A stretch of DNA of 64,000 bases from Corallium rubrum (lineage: Eukaryota; Cnidaria; Anthozoa; Scleralcyonacea; Coralliidae): contig OZ036003.1 of the NCBI GenBank assembly GCA_964035015.1, positions 9,532,830 to 9,596,829 on the forward strand, written 5' to 3'. Position 1 is the first letter of the stretch, and every line of letters starts with the position of its first letter. The translations under genes and the position numbers were made by a program. Positions 1 to 35,800 of the stretch are shown here, one piece after another. Under the pieces are notes generated by a model. The model had not been told where the DNA came from, did no database searches, and worked only from the letters and a program-made list of their open reading frames with translations.

Positions 1-291
1 CAAAGAGAATAAATAATTGTTAGTCCCAAGAGTAACCTCAACACCGTCCTCGTTCTTTAAACAACGCCACTTAGAGCATTTTCACATCTTCAGGACGACG
101 TCAACGGTCAAAAGATGAGAACTGTTGCTTGAGATTGACTTCAATACAGACACTACAATTATTTTAGCAATACAGAGGCATTTTGGAAATTGAAATATCA
201 GATATAATAGTCAGTTAGCCATGACTTTTTCGAATTATATAATTGATCTTGCTTTCTAAACGCCGTCGTTTAAATATCCTAAGGTCCATAC
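1..291. other. Intron sequence of the NBEAL-like gene
   Basis: AT-rich sequence following the donor site of the exon at 395-292. I see no further exon with a clear reading frame in the remaining bases, so the next exon is probably outside the window. Confidence 0.5.
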
Positions 292-8063
<7,772 letters not shown>

Positions 8064-8384
8064 GGCTTAGTGCCATGTAGATCTGGAAAACTATTCTTAA
8101 GATGAATCGCTTGCTTTTTAACGTCAAAACAATCCAGTCATTCGCTTTTGAGGAACGATCTATTAAATTTACAAGTTAGCAAAACAGGAAGTCGATAATT
8201 GCTCGGCGTGGGGCGGGTGGGTAAGGGCGTCCTGCAAAGGAACTTCCGTAAATAGCATTTCCGGAACGATCAGAATTCAGAAATTGTTCGTAAAATTTGA
8301 ACTTGAAAAGGAGTTAGCAATATAATTTTTTTTTTATTTGATAGAAGTCGTAACATTGTGAAGGAAGACCTTTTACAACACTGT

Positions 8385-8615
8385 TATTTTCAAAGGAGTT
8401 AATTTAACCCCCCTTCTGCCCCTTTTTGGTAGAGTTAAAAAAGTGGAGTTATGTTAACTCCATTTTTAGAGGTAATACAACTCCTTAACTCTTATTTTCA
8501 TATTTAAGTAGAGTTACAACTCCCTTATTGGAGGTCAATTGGTAGAGAGTTATTATAACTCCAAGTCTGGAGTTAAAAATAATTTTTAACTCCATTGATT
8601 GGAGTTATAGGTGGT
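8385..8615. repeat. Degenerate GGAGTTA/TAACTCC repeat block
   Basis: The motif GGAGTTA or its complement TAACTCC recurs at irregular spacing in both orientations over about 230 bases. This gives several short hairpins. It lies between the NBEAL start and the ARMC4 start. Confidence 0.7.
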
Positions 8616-8819
8616 AAAAGAACGAAAGTAAATTATATAAAATATGGACGTGCATGACAAACATGTGCATGGAACTCTTATGAGCATTGTTATTACCCAA
8701 GGAATCCCACATGATTTGATGCCGCATTGCTTCATTTGGAATCAAACTTTATTCCCTTGTGGTCAGTTTTAACATGCATATGTATTCCAACTTGTATTCC
8801 GCACTCAATCAAAGCTGTG

Positions 8820-9110
8820 GTCAAAAACGGTATGGCAAAAACGGGATGGGCGACATTCGTTTGGGACACCGGCTGTATTTTTCCAAATCTGTAGGTAGCA
8901 TAGATAATTTGCACAAGTTATTTTAAATGACTCCAGGAATGACTCTATATTAAGTCCCCCACGGGGGCTTATTTAATTTTTTATTTCCTCTGAAAATTTC
9001 AGACAATAAAGAAGGAGTGATAGCCTGATAGGTTTTCGGCGTGATATAAAAATTATTACAAAAACGGATGGGGCATTTTTTTTTGGGACACCCTGTATAG
9101 CAAACTCAGT
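8820..9110. mobile_element. Possible mariner-type MITE remnant
   Basis: Two related segments with a GGGACACC motif next to a GATGGG(C/G)-type stretch occur at 8843-8872 and 9065-9100. TTTTTTGGGACACCCTGTAT at the right end resembles the GGGTGTCCCAAA ends of Tc1/mariner elements. No transposase remains. The assignment rests on end motifs only. Confidence 0.35.
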
Positions 9111-9342
9111 TATATTTCCAAGTTTGTTCAACAAAATTACTCTTATGGACAATAACCTAGAAGTTTCATTGTTAAACACGATTTTCTCCTGACATTCCGT
9201 ACATAGAAGTGCTTTAATTTGTATTTTTAAAAGATTTCCTCGGATAACACTGTTTTCCTTTGTGCATGCAGCTCATTAATTTTGACGACCCGAGTGTACA
9301 CTGAAAGAGAGGAGAAAAATTTTAAGTGTCCTGAACCTATAT

Positions 9343-9488
9343 ATTGCTGGTGTGCATCTTACGTCATTGCCGCCATGTTGGTTGACGATTTCAAAAGATG
9401 TTCATCATCTGCAATTATAATATCATCCAACATGGCGAAAATATCTTTGTCCTTCGAATCTCAAGGCATTGGTTGCACACCACCTATA
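9343..9488. mobile_element. MITE with GGTGTGCA ends (copy 1)
   Basis: A ~145-base unit runs from GCTGGTGTGCATCTTACG to GGTTGCACACCACC. It is present again in inverted orientation at about 38246-38391 with only a few changes. The ends form an imperfect inverted repeat, GGTGTGCA/TGCACACC. No coding potential. Confidence 0.7.
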
Positions 9489-11052
9489 CTTCGGTGTCTT
9501 GAAAAACACCTGCTACTATCGATCAACGTTTTGTTCATTTTTAATAAATGTAGGCATTATCCCTATAGCAACATCCACCTGTTTACGACCTGCCTTTCAA
9601 CTTAGAGACATTAAACATATAGCAGTTTATATACTTCTATTCCTTATTCCCGACAATTCCAAGTCCTACAGTATTTGAAGAAAGGTAGGCTTGATGATTA
9701 TTTTTTGCTATAAACGTACTCACTTGAGTCATTTGTTTTATACGTGTAAATATTTAACTTGTTTGTTAAAGAAGTTGAAACGACCGTTAAACGGTTCAAG
9801 CTCTTAATAGCTGTGCTCGATTTAGTGTTAATGTTTAATGTTTGATAAGAATCTTCGAATATAGATTAATAGTAGTCGGATAGCTGGCAATGCCAGCGGG
9901 ATCTTTAACACATTGTTGCAATATTTTCTTGATGTTGGGACAATATGTTTTATTTACCAATCGAGTAATATAACCAAAAATCATACATAGCCTTCACAGA
10001 AATATAATATTAATTACAAGCCAAATGTTAAAGTTAGAATATGTCTTATACTAAAATCCAAAGCAGGGGTGAAACTAAAATTCTGTTTTAAGACTTTAAC
10101 GATTTTTGTTAGTTATAGCTAGCCTATGTTGGAGCAAGTGTTTTTGGAATGACATTGCATGACCAAAGAGATTATAAGACCTCGTTTAATTAAACGTACT
10201 AGAATATAAGTGATTCCGGATTCGTGACGAATCCGAAACGTTTTACTTTTAGTATACCGGATTCGTTTTGCCGTTAAGCCGTATTATCAAACGAGAACGC
10301 AAGTCATCACAAGTTGGCAGTCACGAATTTCTGTGGCGGTAGTTCGAACACCCAAATTAACAAAATAAAGGTTTCATGAGTGTTTTAAACAAGTTGTAAC
10401 TTTGTCATGGTACATGTATTTCCGGGAAATTATTCAGAGCGGCTGGCTGAGATAGCGTGACTGCCAACTTGCGATGACTTGCGTTCTAGTTTGTTTAGGG
10501 CTTTAATAATGCGCAAGGAAATGAATCCGGATTAAAAATTTCCCAATTTGATCATGTATCCGAATCGCCTTGTTTTGCTTGAGTCAACCGGTTATCAATG
10601 ACAAGCGAATCAGTTTGACCTTTTAAATGCATCATAAGTTTGATAATTACGATATCCAAAGAATTTTCTCTTCGGAACAAGCAAATTTATTAGTTTCCCA
10701 ATTTCTCGTTTGAGCACTTAAAAATTTCTAGATTCCCATTTGCGAAAACGCTGTCCTGATAACGACGAACTGAAGTTCTAGAAACGTTTAAATGTATTGT
10801 CGTTTAAAAAAATGTACAATGAATTTATTAGCACAAAGCAATCAAAATGATCGAAGACGGCATATTGAAGTGTTTGGATATATATAACAGTCACTCGAAG
10901 ACAAAACCACATCGATTACTGTCCACTCGAGAATAATTGCATGTGTTATACACTTATACTCAGTAATGTGTTGCTATAAACATAACTGACATAAAATATT
11001 GTAACACATGCAGCATGTTACATGCTCTTTTTTGCTTTTGTTCAATCAAGAA
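9489..11052. other. Region upstream of ARMC4; no gene seen
   Basis: AT-rich sequence containing scattered repeats such as GATTCGTGACGAATC. No ORF with recognisable similarity was found. With 8064-9342 it forms the ~3-kb space between two divergently oriented gene starts (NBEAL minus, ARMC4 plus), so it must hold their promoters, but I cannot point to a specific element. Confidence 0.5.
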
Positions 11053-28670
<17,618 letters not shown>

Positions 28671-28978
28671 CCCTAGAAAACCGGCAGATTTTTCTGTGAT
28701 AAACTTATATATACATGTAATTTTATATGTAATATTTAAATTGAGCTGAGAACAATTTTTAAGGGCTATGCTGTGCGAAAAACATAACGCCAGGAAAGCA
28801 GTTACCGAGACGTTGTGAAATGTGGTAATAAACGCCCATAAATTAAGGCAAGTTCTACCTTAAATTTTTATTTACATGTAAATACTAATTTGTTTGAGAA
28901 GTTATACCATACACTTGAAAGCCGTTTATTATCTGATTTAAAAACACCTCGAAGTGAGTTAAGAAACTCGGCTATCCT
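28671..28978. other. ARMC4 3' UTR and flank
   Basis: Sequence after the ARMC4 stop codon. I see no further gene; several A/T-rich stretches could hold the polyadenylation signal. Confidence 0.4.
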
Positions 28979-29366
28979 CAGGGACGTAGCCAGAGGAGCC
29001 GCGGCTCCCCCCCCCCCCCCTTTATATATAAAACAACAGACATGTAACTACAAAACTGATGCAATATGAATTGTGTCAGGAAATAAACTGTAAACAGTGT
29101 ATTCAATCTACTGAGTGTATGCATTTTGAGTATCTATGATACGTTTGCGTGTTTTGAGTATTTTATATGACGTTTTTTAACCTTTAGAGTCCGTAAAATC
29201 TTCCTCCAAAAGCCAGGAAATGGCAATTTCAGCGACTCTCGATTTGAAAATTTCCCGGGGGGGCATGCCCCCGGACCCCCCTAAAAATTTATTTTGATTT
29301 CGGCTCCCCCCCTTTCAAAATCCTGGCTACGTTCGACGTTTTTGAAGGATCCTTTTTTGGTCCCTG
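28979..29366. mobile_element. hAT MITE with 8-bp TSD GCTATCCT
   Basis: Starts CAGGGACGTAGCCAG and ends GGTCCCTG. The flanking 8-mers at 28971-28978 and 29367-29374 are both GCTATCCT. A C-run (GGCTCCCCCC) near the left end and GGGGGGGCATGCCCCC inside add to the foldback character. Non-coding, between ARMC4 and the GT31 gene. Confidence 0.9.
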
Positions 29367-29875
29367 GCTATCCTATCGCCTCGTTTTTCAAATTAAATCA
29401 GATAATAAACGACTTCTCGTGTATGATATGTATATATATTTGATTTCAAGATCGTAACAATAAAACCAAAACTCGCAAAAGATGCATGATATGTTGTCAT
29501 TTTAACTTAAGGTATTCTTTCAAATATAAGACAAACTTATAATTCCGTGTCATATATGAACTCTAATTAGTAACACTGGTAAACATTAGTCATGAAATCG
29601 CGCAGTAGCCAAGCAACTATAAAAGCTTTTCCCGAACAATTAATATACGAGTGTGACGTTGAAGTCAGAGTATGCATTACGTTGCCGTTTTCTAAGCGGA
29701 TTCATTATGTTACCGCTTGCTAGTTTGTTTTCTTATTCTGTAGCTAAATAGCATTAAAATATCAGCCGATGGCTTTAAAAACTAAGGAGCTGTAAGTACA
29801 GGCTGAGAATATATACAGTCTTACAACTGTATTTTTTGTGTGACAACAACCCGTTAAATTACGAGTATATATATC

Positions 29876-32800
29876 ATGCATATGGAACGATATTGGCGAA
29901 GGAGATATCGATGTCAAACTTTCATGCTGTCGTTTGTTGTCTTGAGTGTAATTTTGTATACATTAAGGACGCGACAGTTTAATTCACTCACCTATACGAT
30001 ATGGGAGGCGAATTTGAATGCGACAGTTCCTAAATCAACGGAAGATACTCCGCCATATGTTTCGCCATACTCGAATAGGCCTACGTCTAATCCACGTACG
30101 TTGCTTTTTATCGCCATTTTAAGTCACTGGAAGAGACGCAAGAGACGAGAGAGCATCAGGGAAACGTGGTTGACGGAGTGTCAGGATAATACAAAGCCGT
30201 CAAAGGCAAAATGCTTGTTTTTTACGGACTATGCTGGAGCTGGAGAGGAGGAAAAACGTTTGTTAGACAATGAAATGGAGGAGAATCAAGATACTATAGC
30301 GATGCCGATGACTGGTAAGCCTATATAACAAGACATGTGTGCCAAGCTTATAAATACTTAGAAACATTTCATCTGAGTATATACCAAAGACAGATTAAAC
30401 CTTAGCTCTCCATCAGCGCGGGGCCTCGGTAGCTCAATGGTATAGAACGACTACCGAATCAGTTATAAGAAGGTTACAAGTGGTTTGATCTAAACTGAGT
30501 ATTTGAGTTTGAATGAAAAACGTCTACTGAACGTCTGTTACATTCATCAGTCGAAATATAGTAGGGTTGGGTATACTGCCGAAACAGAGAACGTAGTAGT
30601 CTAACTTTTCGAGCGAAGGACCTTCGTTCCTCTCTGTGACAAAGGGCCTTCGTTCGAAACGTTAGACTCTTACGTTCTCTGTTTCAGCAGAATATCCAAC
30701 CTTTAGGCTTTAACCTTACTATATTTCGATTGTTGTTTCAATACTGCCTACGTGCAAGCACGCTACTATTATTTCACTATTTGTTACATTCATTGATGTT
30801 TAGGCAATGTGCACACGCGGTAACGTTTTCGTATTGTTTCAAGTAATGAGCTGATTGTCCTCGATTCCCGTGTGCATATAGTCTTAGATTACGGCCACGT
30901 CCACACGTATACGTTTTCCTAGCGTTTTCATATTGTTTCAGGTAATGAGACCATTGTTTTCTGCTCCCCTGAGTACCGAGAACAATATAAAAACGCTATG
31001 AAAACGCATGCATACGTGTGGACGTGGTCTATATATACCATAGTAGTGATACCCCCCACTCCAGACCCCAAAGGGATGCCGCCTCATTAAATATTCAACT
31101 TATTATTTATTCATTCTCGGGCTCCTTTGGGACCCTCTAACCAAATCTCATTATGCATACGTCATTAAATATTCAATTTTTATTTATTCATTCTCGTGCT
31201 CCTTTGCGACCCTCTAACCCTAATCTCATTACGTCATTATGTCTCGTGCTCCTATATGACCCCCTAACCCTAATCTCACTCAATCCCCCGATATTCACTA
31301 CGTCATACCGACTTATTATTTATGCATACGTCATTATTTCTCAGGCTCCTTTAGGACCCTCTTAACCCTAACTTTTCCCCCCAACCCCAGCTGTTACTCA
31401 ACCCCCTGGTATTCATACGTCATAACCGATAGCTCTCCGACTGATTTCCGAAGTTACGTCATTATCAAAAGGTACTCGGCTTATATCCTTATAAGTAATA
31501 GTAATCACCTTTTCATTTAAACCCTTAACCCTACTTATAGTCAACAGTTGTGGGACACGTATACGTACAGAGCATGCGTACAGTAAACTTTAACAAAATA
31601 GACGTTCTTTACAAGGAACTAAAGAGAAATTGATAGAGGCACTTTATATTTTTTTATCTGAAACCTTGTCTCGATCAGTATAGAGAGTTTTGAGCAGCCT
31701 AAGTGTCTGAATTGGCAGAGCTCGTATAGACTTAGATTAATAGCATACATGAATATTATATTAGTTTAGAACTTAAACGGCCAAACAGATCTTTACCTAT
31801 TTACTTGGAGATATGTGCCGAATTGTCGCTTATTTGGCTTTAGTTTATAAAGTAAACGATGCCTTGAATAAAGAAATCGTTCGGCAAGCTGTTCGAAAGA
31901 CATTGAAACACTTTCTTCAGAGGGGTTTGCCAGAATATAAACTGTCAGGGGTTAAACGGCGGACTCGGCTATTTTATTAACGTCGTCAAGCATCTTGTTA
32001 ATGTTGCTACGGCTGATATTTGCATATTTATCCTGAGTGCACGTGCAGGAGACAAAAGAAAAACTCATTAGGGGCAATTAAGAGGATTAAGCACTTAGGC
32101 AGGTCTAGGCGAGAAAGTCATTAGCGTGTACTTTGCATAAGACAGAATTCACAACAATCAGTTTAAAATATTTATTTACACAAAAAACTCTTGATTATTT
32201 AGTGATCTATCGGTAACACTAGCATATGGGCATACAGTACATCTTATAATCCGACGGCATGGATCATGAGTCTTGAATTCTGTACCACAAACATTACATA
32301 TCAGATTTCGAATAACGCATTTGTTAAAATATTTCCACAAACACTTAGGACACTCAATTACATGTGTAAAGTTAACAGGATTCTGACAACGTTCGCAATC
32401 AACAGGTTCGTCAATTATAGAATTTTCTGATTCTATTTCGGTGTAATCTTTATCGTGTTCGGAATCTTCTTCGGAGGAAGTTTCTTCGTTTTCGCTCTCT
32501 GATTCTGTTTCTTCTTCTGCCTGCGCCAACATTGTCAGCACTCGAACATTTTCGATAAGGTTTTTGTCAATGTTAATGTCGGCGAGTCCTTTTACAAATA
32601 CATTTAGACCAGCTGGTTCGGGAATTCCTGAGAAGTAAGGTGATACGCAGTATTCTACCAATTCGGCTATTTTTGTGTTTGGTATAGTTCTTCCTTGATA
32701 CACAATTTCTCCTTTGGGATTCCATGTTAAGTTGACATAGGACGCGAGTAAACTATTCAGCAAAGAAGACGCTGTCGCTTCATCCACTCCGTAGTCAAAG

Positions 32801-35800
32801 TGTGACAGTATTTCTTTAACACGAAAATCATCATGTAATCTTTCTCCCATCGTGTTCAGGGTTCGAATGAGGGCCTTTACAAATATCGTTCTTTTATATT
32901 AGTTCTGCAAGTCCTTCTAAAACAGGACCAAGTAAGACATCAAGAAATCCTGCACCTTTTTGAATCAGTATCTCCTTTTTTCTCATAAAACTACTTCGGG
33001 GACTAGCCAAAGTTGATATGTCGTCGCTATAAGGCTTAACGTCTTCAAGCAAAGCATGTGATAATTGATATTGCATTGACCAAAAGTTCAACATACAATC
33101 ACAAATGCATCTAATTTGCTCGGGGCTTGCAGTCTCCAACAGAGCTCGCTGTTGAATAGGTTCACTTGTACATAAAAGTTCAAGAAACGGTTTGTGCTTT
33201 TTGATCAACATCTCTATTTGACAGTCAGTGTCGAAATGAGTAAAACGCTACCAAAACACACATTTTAAGAGGAGGAGGAGGAGGAGAAAGAGGAGGAGGA
33301 GGAGGAGAAGGAGGAGAAAGAGGAGGAGGAGGAGGAGGAGGAGAAAGAGGAGGAGGAGGAGGAGGAGGAGGAGGAGAAAGAGGAGGAGGAGAAAGAGGAG
33401 GAGGAGGAGAAAGAGGAGGAGGAGGAGAAAGAGGAGGAGGAGGAGGAGAAAGAGGAGGAGAAAGAGGAGGAGGAGGAGGAGGAGGAGGAGGAGGAGGAGA
33501 AAGAGGAGGAGGAGAAATAAATAATATGACATTCTCTAGAAATGTTTATTCTGCTCATGTTCTTCAACGAGTGAACATGTCTTATGTCTGCAGCATTTGT
33601 GGAAAAACGTTTTCTACACTATTCAACATGCAACGTCATATAAAAAATTTCCATAAAAACAGTACTTATTCAAGACCAGCACATCTTCTCAATGACGCAA
33701 CAGTCATGCAGCATCCATTTACTTGTATTGTCGCTGGATGCACACAGAGTGGTAAAACAGTATGGGTGAAAACGCTTCTTGAAAACGCCAAAACTACGAT
33801 TAATCCTCCTCCCGAACGTATCATTTGGTGCTATGGGCAATGGCAGCCCATGTATTTAGAAATTATCAAAACAATACCAGGCATCGAATTCTATGAGGGT
33901 ATACCTTCCGACATTGACTCTGATAATTTTCTTGAGGTCTCTCAACGTAACCTGATCGTCCTCGATGATCTCATGGATCAGTCAGGAAGAGATAAACGTA
34001 TTGCTAGTCTATTTACTAAAGGTAGTCATCACAGGAATCTCTCCGTGATCTATATTGTTCAGAATATATTTCACCAAGGCAAAGAAACAAGAAACATCAG
34101 CCTCAACGCACACTATATCGTACTATTCAAGTCTCCGAGGGATAAGCAACAAATTTCTGTCTTGGCACGGCAGGTGAACCCAGGTCATGTCCATGAATTT
34201 ATGAAAAGTTACGAGGAAGCCACAACTCGTCCTCATGGTTATTTAATGCTTGATCTGAAACCGACCACGGACGACGATCATCGCCTCAAGACCAATGTTC
34301 TACCTGGAGAAAATAGCTCAAGCCTGCAGCAACAGCTGGGTAGTTTCATACAAAAGCAATCCTATCAATTACCTCCAATCGTTAATGCCATGTACAATAC
34401 AGAACAAAAAATGCAAGATATTGTACAAGCGCCACAGTTAACACCTGACGAAAAGAACATACTTTACTCCAATCAGCTAGGACGTTTTCTGACGTTTCAA
34501 AACCAACTGCATAATCAGTCTCAACCTCTGACTAATCTTCAAACTCAGCAAAATACAGAAAATTTGACACCGGAGATAAAGCAAGAAACTGACGATCTTC
34601 CGTGGAGTTTCCATGCTACACCTAAAACCTATTTTGTAACACCGCCTCCTACCGTTGAACAACCGACGCTTAAACATAATTTCTTTCATAATTGGGAAAG
34701 CTCTTCGGATTGGAAAGAAAGCGACTTGGCAAAGATGACCCCAGATGATAGAGAAGAGTATGAACATCATCTATTGATGACTAGATCAAAATATTTACCC
34801 ATGACAAAAGAAGATGTATCACAATTATCACCAGAAGACAAGAAAGACTATCACGCTACCTTTAAAATAAAAACGCCTAAATATAATCTAAGAAGCAGAC
34901 CTTACTAAAACTTTTTATATGTATATGTTTGAACGAAAACCGAAATAAATATTTTTAAGCTAAATGCTTTTGTATGTATGTGTTTATTTGTTCCTCCTCC
35001 TCCTACTCCTTCTTCTCTTTCTCCTCCTCCTCCTCCTCCTCCTCCTCCTCCTCTTTCTCCTCCTCCTCCTCTTTCTCCTCCTCCTCCTCCTCTTTCTTCT
35101 CCTCCTCCTCTTTCTCCTCCTCCTCCTCCTCCTCCCCACTTTCTCCTCTTCCTCTTTCTCCTCCTCCTCTTCCTCCTCTTTCTCCTCCTCCTCCTCCTCT
35201 TTCTCCTCCTCCTCCTCCTCCTCCCCACTTTCTCCTCTTCCTCTTTCTCCTCCTCCTCTTCCTCCTCTTTCTCCTCCTCCTCCTCCTCTTTCTCCTCCTC
35301 CTCCTCCTCCTCCCCACTTTCTCCTCTTCCTCTTTCTCCTCCTCCTCTTCCTCCTCTTTCTCCTCCTCCTCCTCTTTCTCCTCCTCCTCCTCCTCCTCCT
35401 CCTCTTTCTCCTCCTCCTCCTTCTCCTCCTCCTCCTCCTCCTCCTCTTTCTCCTCCTCATCCTCCTCCTCCTCCTCCTCCTCCTCCTCCTCCTCTTAAAA
35501 TGTGTGTTTTGGTAGTGTTTTACTCATTTCGACACTGACTGTCAAATAGAGATGTTGATCAAAAAGCACAAACCGTTTCTTGAACTTTTATGTACAAGTG
35601 AACCTATTCAACAGCGAGCTCTGTTGGAGACTGCAAGCCCCGAGCAAATTAGATGCATTTGTGATTGTATGTTGAACTTTTGGTCAATGCAATATCAATT
35701 ATCACATGCTTTGCTTGAAGACGTTAAGCCTTATAGCGACGACATATCAACTTTGGCTAGTCCCCGAAGTAGTTTTATGAGAAAAAAGGAGATACTGATT

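Larger units (their letters stand above)
31042..33266. repeat. Left terminal inverted-repeat arm of the Polinton-derived element
   Basis: The outer 75 bases are only partly conserved with the other end. From 31117 inward the arm matches the inverse complement of 35495-37646. The outer part contains four degenerate subterminal units of the form GCTCCTTTGGGACCCTCTAA followed by CCCTAATCTCA and ACGTCAT, at about 31120, 31197, 31247 and 31344. The small ORF through these units is not considered a gene. Confidence 0.9.

Noticed and set aside
31153..31365. 70-codon ORF near both ends of the Polinton
   Set aside because: It runs through the subterminal repeats, has a composition set by those repeats, and resembles no protein family.
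31200..31400. Interstitial telomere array
   Set aside because: CCCTAA appears only as isolated single units within longer subterminal repeats.
34964..35538. Poly-Leu, poly-Ser and Glu/Arg-rich ORFs between the ATPase and the right arm
   Set aside because: Translations of the CTC microsatellite in different frames.
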